From NCBI GenBank assembly GCA_963747425.1, contig CAVVFJ010000014.1, positions 124,001 to 188,000 of the forward strand: DNA of 64,000 nucleotides, in the 5' to 3' direction. Every line of letters begins with the position of its first letter. Within the stretch, counting starts at the first letter, position 1. This DNA comes from DASUPK01 sp963747425 (GTDB taxonomy: Bacteria > Actinomycetota > Thermoleophilia > Solirubrobacterales > 70-9). Both the position numbers and the translations under genes were made by a program. The notes beneath the pieces were generated by a model, which was not told the DNA's origin, searched no databases, and saw only the letters and a list, made by a program, of their open reading frames with translations. Of this stretch, positions 26,889-35,428 are shown one piece after another.

Positions 26889-28004
26889 TCAGAGGCGCTT
26901 CTCATACAGCCGGTAGCGCTTGACGACGTGTCCGCCCATGCCCTCCATCGCGCGGTTCATCGGCTCGTTCGTCTCGAGGATCCAGCCCGTCTCGGCGCCG
27001 GAGACGCCGACCTCGGCCGCGGTCTCGATGTGGCGGACATAGAAGCGGGCGGCGATGCCCGTGTGCTGGTACTCCGGCTTGACGCCGAGCGCGAAGACGC
27101 GGACCCGGTCGATCTTGCGCTTGCCGAGCAGGAACCGGAGCCAGCCGAGGGGCAGGAGCCTGCCCCCCATCCGCTTGGTCACCTGGTTGATGTCCGGAAG
27201 GCTGAGCGCCGCCCCCAGGACCTCGCCGTCGCGGTCGGCGATGAAGGCCCAGCGCTCGTCGAGGATCTGCTTCAGGTTCTTGGCCTGGAAGGCGACCTCC
27301 TCGTCGGTGATCGGGACGAAGCCCCAGTTCTTCTCCCAGGCGGAGTTGTAGACCTCCATGAAGCGCCCGATCTCGGCCTCCAGGTCCCGCCTGTCCATGT
27401 TCCGGACCCTGATCCCGTGCTCCGACTCGACCTTGTCGGCTACCGCGTGAATCGCGTCGGCGAACCTGTCGCCCTGCTTCAGCTCCCCCATCTCGATGTC
27501 CCACATCAACAGGTCCTTGGTCTTGCCGTAACCCAGCGCCTCGATTCGCTCGCGGTAGTACGGGGGATGCCAGGGCTGGAGGATCATCGGGTCGATGTCG
27601 TAGCCCTCGATCAGCAGGCCGCACTCGTCGTTGGTTGTGAAGTCCATCGGCCCGAGCAGCCGCTCACGTCCGCGCTTGTGCACCCACTCCTCGGCGGCGC
27701 CGAGGAGCGCCTCGAACACCTCCGGGTCGTCCGGGGCCTCGATGAAGCCGAACTGCCCGTCGCTGCCGCCCTGAAACTGGTCCCAGCGCCGATCGACCTG
27801 CGCCGTGATCCGACCCACAGGCTCGCCGTCGCGCCACGCCAGGAAGTACTCGGCGTCGGCGTGCTGGAAGTAGGGGTTCTTCCCCTTGTCGAGGAATTGG
27901 CGCCGCTCGTAGATCAGCGGCGGTACCCAGGGAGTGCCCTGGTGGAGCCCAAAGGGGAGCTTGATGAACTGGGTCAGCTCGCCGCGTCCCTGCACGGACC
28001 TCAC
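26889..28004 (-). CDS. GNAT-superfamily acyltransferase, candidate bacterial ceramide synthase
   Basis: A 371-residue GNAT-fold protein. The start pattern (ELTQFIKLPFGLHQGTPWVPPL), LGPMDFTTNDECGLLIEGYD, the PYYRERIEALGYGKTKDLL segment and a C-terminal GNAT core (VFALGVKPEYQHTGIAARFYV) define a large conserved family. Caulobacter ceramide synthase (bCerS) is a GNAT protein, and here the gene is divergent from a serine-palmitoyltransferase-like gene, separated by about 55 bases. The ceramide role is inferred from that context. GTG at 28004 is preferred because it keeps the usual N-terminal strand; GTG at 27995 is possible. Confidence 0.75.
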   Translation of the reverse strand: MRSVQGRGELTQFIKLPFGLHQGTPWVPPLIYERRQFLDKGKNPYFQHADAEYFLAWRDGEPVGRITAQVDRRWDQFQGGSDGQFGFIEAPDDPEVFEALLGAAEEWVHKRGRERLLGPMDFTTNDECGLLIEGYDIDPMILQPWHPPYYRERIEALGYGKTKDLLMWDIEMGELKQGDRFADAIHAVADKVESEHGIRVRNMDRRDLEAEIGRFMEVYNSAWEKNWGFVPITDEEVAFQAKNLKQILDERWAFIADRDGEVLGAALSLPDINQVTKRMGGRLLPLGWLRFLLGKRKIDRVRVFALGVKPEYQHTGIAARFYVRHIETAAEVGVSGAETGWILETNEPMNRAMEGMGGHVVKRYRLYEKRL

Positions 28005-28058
28005 CTGTAGGTCGCCTGGCACGGCTGCGGACCGTACAAGGTGCGAGACTTCCCGGGC

Positions 28059-29315
28059 ATGTCCGACTCCACCAAAACCCCGGTGGACGTCTTCGAGAAG
28101 GCCCGGACACACGATCGGGTCGAGCAGCTCGAAGCCGCCAAGCAGGGGGACCTCCTCCCCTACTTCAGGATCCTCCAGTCGCAGGCCGGGCCCGTGGTGG
28201 AGATGGAGGGGCGCGAGACCATCATGCTCGGCTCCAACAACTACCTGGGGCTGACCACCGACGAGCGGGTCAAGCAGGCCGCGCGCGACGCGCTGGAGCA
28301 GTATGGGACCGGCGTAACCGGATCCCGCCTGCTGAACGGCACGACACCCATGCACATCGAGCTCGAGCGCGAGCTCGCCGACTGGATGGGGACCGAGGAC
28401 GTGATCGTCTTCACCACCGGCTACCAGTCGAATCTCGGCGCGATCAGCGCGATCCTGGAGCCCGGCGACACGGTGATCTGCGACGCGGGCGACCATGCAT
28501 CGATCCTGGATGGGTGCAAGCTCTCCGGCGCCCGCCTGCGGCCATTCCGCCATAACCGGATGGACAAGCTGGAGACGATGCTGGAGCGCGCCGCCGCCGA
28601 CGAGAGCGGCACCCTCGTCGTGGTGGATGGCGTCTTCTCCATGGAGGGGGACGTCTGCGACCTGCCACCGATCGTTGAGCTCTGCCGGCGCTTCGGCGCC
28701 CGGCTCATGGTCGACGAGGCCCACGGAGTGGGGGTTCTCGGCAAGCGAGGCGCTGGTGCGTGCGAGCTCTTCGGGCTGGAGGACGACGTCGACCTGCGCA
28801 TGGGCACGTTCTCCAAGAGCCTCGCCTCCTGCGGGGGCTTCATCGCGGGCTCCGAGGAGGTCGTCGAGTACCTCAGGATCGCTTCGCGCTCATTCATCTT
28901 CAGTGCCTCGGCGGTCCCGGCGGCCGTCGGGGCCGCCCTCGGGGCCCTGCGGATCATCCGGTCAGAGGGCCCCGAGCTGATGGCTCGCCTGCTCGACAAC
29001 GCGGCCTATCTGCGCCAGGGGTTCCGCGACCTCGGCCTCAAGGTCGTCGAGCCGGGGACCCTCCCGGACGGGACCGAGGCGACGACCCCGGTGGTCCCGG
29101 TGATCGTCGGGGAGGACTGGCAGGCCGTCCTGCTCTGGAAAGCGCTGTTCGACGAGGGCGTCTACACCAACGTTGCGCTCCATCCCGCGGTCCCGCCGGG
29201 TGGCGCGCTCCTTCGCACCAGCCTGATGGCGACCCATGAGCGCGACCAGCTCGATCGCGCCCTGGAGATCTTCGCCGAGGTCAAGGGCCGCTTTCCAGAA
29301 TTGCCCACCGGCTGA
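28059..29315 (+). CDS. Alpha-oxoamine synthase, serine palmitoyltransferase-like
   Basis: A PLP enzyme of 418 residues. The PLP lysine is Lys253 in GTFSKSLASCGG, Asp219 lies in VDEAHGVGVLG, and His146 in DAGDHASILDGC stacks on the cofactor. The acyl-CoA ligand loop reads GVTGSRLLNGTTPMH (86-99), as in serine palmitoyltransferases (GSRMLNGT), and unlike 2-amino-3-ketobutyrate ligase (VRFICGT) or BioF (SRLVSG). The C-terminal LLWKALFDEGVYTNVALHP also matches SPT. It would condense serine with acyl-CoA to 3-ketosphinganine. A GTG six codons upstream (28041) is an alternative start. Confidence 0.82.
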   Translation: MSDSTKTPVDVFEKARTHDRVEQLEAAKQGDLLPYFRILQSQAGPVVEMEGRETIMLGSNNYLGLTTDERVKQAARDALEQYGTGVTGSRLLNGTTPMHIELERELADWMGTEDVIVFTTGYQSNLGAISAILEPGDTVICDAGDHASILDGCKLSGARLRPFRHNRMDKLETMLERAAADESGTLVVVDGVFSMEGDVCDLPPIVELCRRFGARLMVDEAHGVGVLGKRGAGACELFGLEDDVDLRMGTFSKSLASCGGFIAGSEEVVEYLRIASRSFIFSASAVPAAVGAALGALRIIRSEGPELMARLLDNAAYLRQGFRDLGLKVVEPGTLPDGTEATTPVVPVIVGEDWQAVLLWKALFDEGVYTNVALHPAVPPGGALLRTSLMATHERDQLDRALEIFAEVKGRFPELPTG

Positions 29316-29615
29316 CCGAAAGTTTGGGTCTATTCGCACGCGGGGTAGTGAGTACGGTTTCGCCTGTCGGATGGACGCGGTAACAGCTCGGCCACAAAAC
29401 ATCTGCTCTTAGCGGACGGGATGATTTCTTGGGTGTTGACCCTCGGCGCGCCAGGCGTATAAGTTTCGCCTCGCCGCGCGCTTCCGGGGCAGGGAGCGGA
29501 CGGGAACAGATCTAGGAGAGGACCGTCCCCTTCCCCCGGCTCGACAGAGCACTGGGGCCCGCCGGCGCAACCGAGCCCGCCAAAAACGAATCCTGACTAT
29601 GCAGGAGGGAGAACT
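29316..29615 (+). promoter_or_regulatory. 300-base leader and promoter of the mIHF-like gene
   Basis: No gene is visible here. A clear housekeeping promoter lies inside: TTGACC at 29436-29441, a 16-base spacer, TATAAG at 29458-29463. This leaves a 5' untranslated leader of about 145 bases. A strong RBS, GCAGGAGGGAGAA, precedes the ATG at 29616. The region is less GC-rich than its surroundings near the promoter. Confidence 0.6.
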
Positions 29616-30035
29616 ATGTCTGCTGCTTCGACGATTGCCCCTGCCCGCCCACTGTCAATCCCCCATCGGCGGATCGAGCCTACGGTCGTCGAACCCCAGA
29701 CTGAGTCAGAGCCGAGACGGGGAGGCACCTCCCAGTGCATGGAGGCCCTCGCCCGCGCGAACGAGGTTCGCCTCGCCCGCGCCGCACTGAAGCGCGACAT
29801 CTGCGCCGGCCACCGCGCCGTCACCGAGGTCATCATCGAGTCCCCCTGGGAGGCCGACAGCATGAGCCTCAGCGAGCTCCTCTGCAGCCAGCGCCGCTGG
29901 GGGCGTGCCCGCTCCCGGAAGCTGCTTTCGTCAGCCGCGCTCAGCGAGGCAAAGAAGGTCGGCAGCCTGACCGAGCGCCAGCGCCGGATCCTCGTCGGTG
30001 CTCTGGAGGCGAAGCTCGCCAGCCGGATGAACTAG
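29616..30035 (+). CDS. mihF: Actinobacterial integration host factor-like nucleoid protein
   Basis: A 139-residue basic protein whose last 100 residues follow the mIHF pattern: ALARANEVRLARAALKRDI, the linker, then LLCSQRRWGRARSRKLLSSAALSEAKKVGSLTERQRRILV, which corresponds to the helix-two-turn-helix DNA-binding core (GxGxxRAxxLL...ENRRxxxLTxRQR). It would bind and bend DNA. The first 40 residues are a Pro/Arg-rich extension not found in the short mycobacterial protein. It has its own strong promoter and RBS. Confidence 0.8.
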   Translation: MSAASTIAPARPLSIPHRRIEPTVVEPQTESEPRRGGTSQCMEALARANEVRLARAALKRDICAGHRAVTEVIIESPWEADSMSLSELLCSQRRWGRARSRKLLSSAALSEAKKVGSLTERQRRILVGALEAKLASRMN

Positions 30036-30038
30036 CCC

Positions 30039-30063
30039 CCGCGCCCGGAATGGGCGGCGGGCT
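30039..30063. terminator. Imperfect hairpin between convergent genes
   Basis: GCCCCCGCGCCC is followed by a short loop and GGGCGGCGGGC. The arms pair imperfectly, in the 30-base gap between the converging mIHF-like gene and a minus-strand membrane gene. A bidirectional terminator is plausible; no T run is seen. Confidence 0.4.
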
Positions 30064-30065
30064 AC

Positions 30066-30575
30066 TCATCCCTTGAGGCGATAGAGGGCGCCGCCCGAGC
30101 GGCGGCGGAAGGCCGAGGTGAAGAGCCAGGCGGCGCCCCCGAACGCCACCAGCCCCGCGGCGACGCAGATCGCGGGGCTCAGCTTGGTCGCCAGGAAGAG
30201 GGCACCGAACACCGGCACTCCGATGGCGGCCGAGAGCAGCAGCGTGTGCGAGCGGTAGGCGGCGAAGTGCTCGCGAATCGAGAGCTCGAGCCCCGCGAGC
30301 GAGGCCAGGCCAAGGCCGACGGCGAGCATCACGAGACCCTGCGGCGGCGGGACGAAGAAGCCGGCGATCAGCAGGACGACGCCGATGAAGATGACGATCT
30401 CCGTCAGCGGGAAGCTGCCCCACGGCGCCGAGGGACGGCCGGGCGTTCCCCGTCGCCGGGCGGTGCCGGCGCGCTGTGCTTCGTCGACGGCAACTGCGGA
30501 GGGCTGCACCTTGACCGGCGGCGCGCCGTCAGCCTGACGCCGCCGCCGCTTGCGGCGCTGTCGCTTCGTCGCCAT
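30066..30575 (-). CDS. Membrane protein with basic N-terminus, unknown function
   Basis: A 169-residue protein. The first 15 residues are almost all Lys and Arg (ATKRQRRKRRRRQ), residues 15-50 are disordered, and four helices follow. ATG at 30575 shares one base with the stop of the preceding gene (TGATG), so translation is coupled. No family recognised. Confidence 0.7.
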   Translation of the reverse strand: MATKRQRRKRRRRQADGAPPVKVQPSAVAVDEAQRAGTARRRGTPGRPSAPWGSFPLTEIVIFIGVVLLIAGFFVPPPQGLVMLAVGLGLASLAGLELSIREHFAAYRSHTLLLSAAIGVPVFGALFLATKLSPAICVAAGLVAFGGAAWLFTSAFRRRSGGALYRLKG

Positions 30576-31135
30576 CAGGGATTAGGGGGCTGCGGCCCCT
30601 CGGCTAACGGGCAACCGGAGGAGATCTTGACCCGCCACCAGCCGAGGAGCATCCCGAGGACGCCCCACCGCGGCTTGGCGTGCCAGTGCCTGCAGCCGGG
30701 CTCGCCGATGTCCTCGTTGTAGACGCGCACCCATTTGTACGAGGCGGGATCGGCCGTCATCTCCTCGATCAGCTCCCGGTTTGCCTCCTCGACCACCGCG
30801 TGGTCGTGCAGGTCCGCCCTGACGTCCTGGATCCGGGCGGCCAGTCCGTCGCGGACCTTCTCGAGCTCGTCGACCGACAGCAGGCGCGGCCCGCCCATTC
30901 CTGCGACGGCGAAGTCGATCCCCTTGCGCGGGAAGGCGGAGCCGAACAGCCTGGCGAGGGCGAGCTCCATCGCCGCGATCTGACGCCGCAGGTCGGCGCG
31001 GGCCTCCCGCTCATCGTGCTGATACAGGGCGGTGTCGAGGCCCTCGGGCGGGGCCGGGGGAACCCGGGATTCCTCAACTTCCGGCGCGATCTGCACCTCG
31101 GGAAGATCGGGACGTTCGAGCAGCTCCTCCGGCAT
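30575..31135 (-). CDS. Conserved hypothetical protein
   Basis: A 186-residue soluble protein. A proline-rich N-terminus is followed by a coiled-coil-like helical region (EREARADLRRQIAAMELALARLFGSAF, then VDELEKVRDGLAARIQDVRADLHDHAVVEEANRELIEE), and the C-terminus carries GEPGCRHWHAKPRWGVLGMLLGWWRVKISSGCPL with paired Cys and His. The start ATG at 31135 has AGAGGAGG upstream. I do not recognise a family. It is coupled to the membrane gene downstream. Confidence 0.7.
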   Translation of the reverse strand: MPEELLERPDLPEVQIAPEVEESRVPPAPPEGLDTALYQHDEREARADLRRQIAAMELALARLFGSAFPRKGIDFAVAGMGGPRLLSVDELEKVRDGLAARIQDVRADLHDHAVVEEANRELIEEMTADPASYKWVRVYNEDIGEPGCRHWHAKPRWGVLGMLLGWWRVKISSGCPLAEGPQPPNP

Positions 31136-31153
31136 CAGTCCTCCTCTGAACCC

Positions 31154-31180
31154 ATTAAACGGGTGGCTACGCGACCCTCG
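31154..31180. repeat. Degenerate relative of the R1-R3 palindrome
   Basis: AAACGGGTGGC, then TACGCGACCCTCG, resembles R1 (AAACGGGTTGCGC, then ACGCGCACCCTCG) with a few bases missing. Like R1 it sits three bases past the TAG of a minus-strand gene, here the B3/B4 protein. It overlaps a second small palindrome (ACCCGTTTAATGGGT). Confidence 0.4.
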
Positions 31181-31183
31181 AGT

Positions 31184-31840
31184 CTACGCCCGGAGGGCGC
31201 TGCCTGCCACCCATAGGGCCTCCTCCATGGCGATATCCGGTACTCCACGCACGCCGATCGCCACCAGCAGCACGCGGCTGGTCCCTCGCTTCACGCCTCT
31301 GCCCTCGGCCGTCCTGTCGAAGAGGATCCCGAGCGGGCGCTTCTCATCCGCGATCACGATGGTGCCCTCGGGGAGCGGGGAGACCCTTCCCTCGAATTCC
31401 TCGCCCTCGGCCGAGAGGCGCATGCCCAGACGGCCTTCGGCCCGATCCGCATCGAACGCCCGCAGGGCCACGCCGACCTCGACCATCGCGATCGTCAGGG
31501 CGTCGTCGACGCGGTTGCGGCTCTTGAAGCGACCGTCGTGCATGCGCTCGAAGATCAGCTGCTCGATCGGGGTGCGGCTGGTGTCGGGGTCGAGCCCGAT
31601 GTGCCTGAAGAAGACGCGGTAGGCCCAGGGGATCGGCTTCTGCCGAAGCTGGATCGCCTGCGCTCCGCCGATCCGGTCGCTGAGCGTGCGCAGCTGCTCC
31701 CTGAGGGCCTCCGGGCTCCGGCCGGTCGTCGTCTCGATCGTCGTCGAGACGATCGAGAGACCGGGAAACTCCTCCGCCAGCGCGGGCTCGATCCAACCGG
31801 GCTCCGGCGCGACCTCCCATTGATCGGGCAGCTCGGACAT
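31184..31840 (-). CDS. B3/B4 tRNA-binding-domain protein
   Basis: A 218-residue free-standing B3/B4 domain like that of the phenylalanyl-tRNA synthetase beta chain. Features include PIPWAYRVFFRHIGLDPDTSRTPIEQLIFERM, RVDDALTIAMVEVGVALRAFDAD and VIADEKRPLGILFDRTAEGRGVKRGTSRVLLVAIGV. Such proteins are thought to edit or bind mischarged amino acids. ATG at 31840 overlaps the stop of the redoxin gene by four bases. Confidence 0.82.
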   Translation of the reverse strand: MSELPDQWEVAPEPGWIEPALAEEFPGLSIVSTTIETTTGRSPEALREQLRTLSDRIGGAQAIQLRQKPIPWAYRVFFRHIGLDPDTSRTPIEQLIFERMHDGRFKSRNRVDDALTIAMVEVGVALRAFDADRAEGRLGMRLSAEGEEFEGRVSPLPEGTIVIADEKRPLGILFDRTAEGRGVKRGTSRVLLVAIGVRGVPDIAMEEALWVAGSALRA

Positions 31841-32559
31841 CAGCGCAGCGTCGCGGCCCTGCGGTCGGATGCGGCGATCAGGGTCTCGACCTTGGAGAAG
31901 AACTGCTGGTCGTCGAGCCGCCCGATCGAGGTGGCCTGGAAGATCCCGCCCGGATAGGCGTACACGAAGGTCGGGCAGCCTCCGACGCGGTAGAGGTTCG
32001 ACAGGGCCCCGTCGCGGTCGATCCCGACCGGATGCGTCCAGTGGTGATCCGCGATCAGCTTGCGCACTTCGGAGTCCGAGTCGCGGACGTCGATCGCGAG
32101 GAAGTTGACCTGGCTCGAGAAGCGGCGGTAGGCGCGCTGGAAGACGTCTTCCTGGTTCTCGCAGTCGCCTCCCCGCGTGAACCAGAACGACAGAACCAGC
32201 GGCTTGTCGAACAGGTCGCAGACCCTGATCGCGCCCGGAACGTCGACCCGGCACGCTGGAGTCCGCTGGTTTCCAGAGGGGCACGGGATCCGCGCCGAGT
32301 CGCAGTCGTCCTGAGCGATGTTGGCGTCCCCGCCCGCACCGGTCCGCGCGTCTGGGACGGCGAACTGCGCCAGCGGCATGTCCCCCTCACCGCTCGCCCC
32401 GAGCACGCCCTTGTTCTGGGTCGAGATCGTGTTGATGCCCGCGATCGCGATCAGGGCGATGAATGCCATCCCCACGATCAGCGAGTAGATCGTGGTGCGC
32501 CGCGGGCGCTCGCCCGGATCCTTTCCGGAGTCGTCGTCTCGTCCAGCGCCGTTCTCCAC
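31840..32559 (-). CDS. Membrane-anchored thioredoxin-fold (redoxin) protein lacking the CXXC pair
   Basis: A 239-residue protein with a charged N-terminus, one helix at about 25-45, and an extracytoplasmic thioredoxin fold. The strand-plus-active-site segment reads LVLSFWFTRGGDCENQEDVFQRAY, where TlpA/ResA proteins have WxxxWCPPC; the N-terminal, nucleophilic Cys is replaced by Gly (GGDC). The cis-Pro region is YRVGGCPTFVYAYPGG. A Cys-rich insert (DDCDSARIPC, then PACRVDV) precedes it. GTG at 32559 is chosen as start, 15 bases after the MMPL stop. It may act as a single-Cys peroxiredoxin-like protein. Confidence 0.78.
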   Translation of the reverse strand: MENGAGRDDDSGKDPGERPRRTTIYSLIVGMAFIALIAIAGINTISTQNKGVLGASGEGDMPLAQFAVPDARTGAGGDANIAQDDCDSARIPCPSGNQRTPACRVDVPGAIRVCDLFDKPLVLSFWFTRGGDCENQEDVFQRAYRRFSSQVNFLAIDVRDSDSEVRKLIADHHWTHPVGIDRDGALSNLYRVGGCPTFVYAYPGGIFQATSIGRLDDQQFFSKVETLIAASDRRAATLR

Positions 32560-32573
32560 GCCCCAATGGTCCC

Positions 32574-35294
32574 CTATGGAGCGGAATGCCCCGGGGCGAG
32601 CGGAGCGGAGCGGGCGCGCGATGGCAGCGGGAAGCCCTCCTCCGCCCAGACCACCGCGGCGGGCAGCACCAGCATCACGCCCGCGAGCGCCACCAGCAGG
32701 TCGACGACGGTGACGAGCCCGAAGTCGCGGAGCACCGGAGCCACCGAGATCAGGCCGACGTCGTCGAGCAGCGGCAGACCGGCGATCGCGAGAACCGCAA
32801 AACCGGCGATCGCGGTGACGCCGGAAGCGAGCACCGCCGCGCCTGTGCGGAGATAGGTTCGCCGGAGCGCCTCTCCGACCGACAGGCCGGCCTGGCGCTC
32901 GGTGGCATAGCGGGCCGAGAGGATCACGCTGAACTCCGTCGCGATCGCGATCACCAGGGCCCCGAGCGTGGCCGACATCGGGTTGAGTGAGACCCCCAGG
33001 GCCGCAACCACGAGACCGGACCACCCGGTCGCCATCAGCACTGGGATCAGGGGCACGATCGCGCGCCGGATCGAGCGGTAGACCGCCGCCAGGACGACGC
33101 CCACCGCCAGCAGGCCAGCCAGCGGCAGCCACCAGCGGCTGTGAGAGAGATCCGTGTTCGCCTCGGCGGCGAGCACGGGCAGGCCGGCCAGCTCGACAGT
33201 CGTGCCCTCGGGCGGCGCCGGGCCATCAGGCGGGTTGATCTGGGCGCGGATGTCGTCGATCAGCTTCTGCTGATCCGAGAGCGGCTGCACCCGGATGCCG
33301 AAGGCGATGTCCGCGGTGTCCCCGATCGGCGTCGCCCCCGCCGTGGAGCTGCATTCGCCTCTGTGGCTGATGACGATCTGGGAGATGAAGCAGGGCAGGG
33401 CCTGGACCAGGGCGTGGACGTCACCCACGCCCTGGCTCGGCTGCCCGCCGGTTGACGCCGAGGACGCGTTCGAGCCGCCGAAGAAGTCAGTCAGCGAGAG
33501 GGCGGGACAGATCTGAGCGTCGGCGCAGCTCGGATTGGCTCCCGAGAAGCCGTGGCGAGCCAGGACCCGCTGCTGGAAGCCCTCGGCCCAGGAGATCACG
33601 GCGGGGCTGGTCGGGTCCTTGGCCTTGATCGTCACGTTGACGTCGCCGGAGATCCCGGTCTGCTTCTCGAGCTCGTTCAGATCCTTGAGCGCGGCGAGAT
33701 GAGGCGGCGCCAGATCGCGGATGTCGGTTTCGACGCCGGTGCCGGCGCTCGCCGCCCATCCGCAGACGGCCAGCAGCAGGCCGGCCGCCAGGACGCGTCG
33801 CGGCGTGGCGATCGCCATCGCGATCGCCCCCACCCCGATTGCCTGGAGGCGGGCCGCGGCGCCGCCGATCCGCCGGGTGGGCTGGGCGGGCCGTCCCGGC
33901 TCGGCCCCGCGCCACGACGAGAGCCCCAGCGCGGCAAGCCCCCCGGTGAGCGCGACCAGGAACGCGAGGGCGATCCCGATCACGAGCAGCAACCCGAAGG
34001 AGCGCACCAGGGGACTCGGAGAGAGGACGAAGACGGCAAAGCCAGCGATCGTCGCGACGCACGCCGCCCCGATCACCGGCCCGCCGCCCGCCGCCGCCAC
34101 CGCCACGCCGCGACCGGGTGGAGCCCCCTCGGCGCGCGCCTCGTTGAATCGCGCCTGGAACTGGATCGCGTAGTCGACCGCCAGGCCGACCAGCACCGGG
34201 AGCATCGCGATCGCCCCGACCGTCAGGGAGCCGCCGAAGAGCGCCACCAGGCCCAGGGTCATCGAACCGGCGGCGACCGCGACCGCGAGGGGAAGCAGCC
34301 GCAGAGGCCGGGGCAGGATGAGGAGCAGGGTGAGAGCCATCACCAGGCCGGCGACCCCGAGCAGGAGAAGCGTCTGGTTGCGGAGCTCCCTCGCGCCGGC
34401 GTCGACGACCACCGGAGCGCCGGTGACGACGTAGCTGCCGTCCGTGAGCTTGAATCGCGGGTTGGAGACGGCCTGGCGGAAGAGGCCGATCGCCTCATGT
34501 CGCTCGGCGTCGGTCATGTCCGGGCGCAGCCGGACGATGATCTGCGCGGCGTCCTTGTTCGGGAACAGGTAGCCGAAGCGCTCCTTGGGCGTCCCCGCCG
34601 GCTTCGACTGGTCGAAGACGACGCGGCTGACGAAGTTGGGGTCGTCCAGCCTCGGAACCGAGGTGATCCCGTACCTGAGCGCCACCTGGATCAGCTGGCT
34701 CTGGAACTGGCTGAGCACCTGCTGAGCCGCCGCGTTCCCGGCCTGCTGCTGCTCCGCACTGGACGCGCCGCGATTGGCGGCCGCCCGTGCCGCCCTCTGC
34801 CCGGCCTCCCGAGCGGCCTGGCTGGCGCCCCCGATCTGGCCCTGCAGAGCCTGCTGGATGCCGGCGACGCTCAGATACAGGAAGGTCCCCGGGCCGAAGA
34901 CCGAGCGGCTCGGGTGCAGCTTGGCGATCTGGTCGCAGACGGGCGGCAGCGGCTGCTTCGCTCGACGAGGCAGCGAAGCGGCCAGCTGGGTGCCGCCGGC
35001 GAAGCACTCCTCGAGCTCGAAGAGCGGCTCGAGGTCCTTGGTGAGCACGAGCTTGCGCAGGTCCTCCTTCGCCAGCACGATCACGGGCTCGTCCCCGAAC
35101 TCCTGGTGGAAGTCCTGGGTCGCCTTGTACTCCGAGGAGCCCTTGCTGACCAGCGTGTCGGTCCCGGCGTTGGTGTCGAGCTGGGTGGCCGCGAAGATGC
35201 CCGCACCCGTCAGCGCAACGATGGGCGCGATCACGAGCCACGGCCAGCGCACAGCGACGCCCGCCACCCGCTCGAAGAAGCTCCCCGCAGTCAC
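32574..35294 (-). CDS. RND/MMPL-family hydrophobe exporter
   Basis: A 906-residue inner-membrane exporter with two repeated halves, each of one helix, a large extracytoplasmic loop and five helices. Visible motifs include the N-terminal TM1 (WPWLVIAPIVALTGAGIFAA), VGLAVDYAIQFQARFNEARAEG and, in the second half, ATLGALVIAIATEFSVILSARYATERQAGLS, where acidic residues relay protons. The loop after TM1 is Gln/Ala-rich (QSQLIQVALRYG). It follows the YrbE/MlaE operon on the same strand and could share its lipid substrates, but that is an inference. Confidence 0.9.
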   Translation of the reverse strand: MTAGSFFERVAGVAVRWPWLVIAPIVALTGAGIFAATQLDTNAGTDTLVSKGSSEYKATQDFHQEFGDEPVIVLAKEDLRKLVLTKDLEPLFELEECFAGGTQLAASLPRRAKQPLPPVCDQIAKLHPSRSVFGPGTFLYLSVAGIQQALQGQIGGASQAAREAGQRAARAAANRGASSAEQQQAGNAAAQQVLSQFQSQLIQVALRYGITSVPRLDDPNFVSRVVFDQSKPAGTPKERFGYLFPNKDAAQIIVRLRPDMTDAERHEAIGLFRQAVSNPRFKLTDGSYVVTGAPVVVDAGARELRNQTLLLLGVAGLVMALTLLLILPRPLRLLPLAVAVAAGSMTLGLVALFGGSLTVGAIAMLPVLVGLAVDYAIQFQARFNEARAEGAPPGRGVAVAAAGGGPVIGAACVATIAGFAVFVLSPSPLVRSFGLLLVIGIALAFLVALTGGLAALGLSSWRGAEPGRPAQPTRRIGGAAARLQAIGVGAIAMAIATPRRVLAAGLLLAVCGWAASAGTGVETDIRDLAPPHLAALKDLNELEKQTGISGDVNVTIKAKDPTSPAVISWAEGFQQRVLARHGFSGANPSCADAQICPALSLTDFFGGSNASSASTGGQPSQGVGDVHALVQALPCFISQIVISHRGECSSTAGATPIGDTADIAFGIRVQPLSDQQKLIDDIRAQINPPDGPAPPEGTTVELAGLPVLAAEANTDLSHSRWWLPLAGLLAVGVVLAAVYRSIRRAIVPLIPVLMATGWSGLVVAALGVSLNPMSATLGALVIAIATEFSVILSARYATERQAGLSVGEALRRTYLRTGAAVLASGVTAIAGFAVLAIAGLPLLDDVGLISVAPVLRDFGLVTVVDLLVALAGVMLVLPAAVVWAEEGFPLPSRARSAPLAPGHSAP

Positions 35295-35359
35295 GAGGCC
35301 GCAGGTTAGGGAGCGAGTATTAGAACCGCGCTAATTCAGGCGGCCACCGAGCCCCAGCG

Positions 35360-35428
35360 GCGTCCAGGACGTCGCAGATCAAGGACGCGAGGCCGAGGAC
35401 GCAGAGATGCGGCGTCCTGGGCGTCGCC
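35360..35428. other. Inverted repeat between the ABC operon and the exporter gene
   Basis: GGCGTCCAGGACG (from 35360) pairs imperfectly with GCGTCCTGGGCGTC near 35413-35426. The 130-base gap holds no gene. The hairpin immediately follows the ABC ATPase stop and may terminate that operon. The interval also shares a short motif with the gap after the cyclase gene. Confidence 0.35.
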
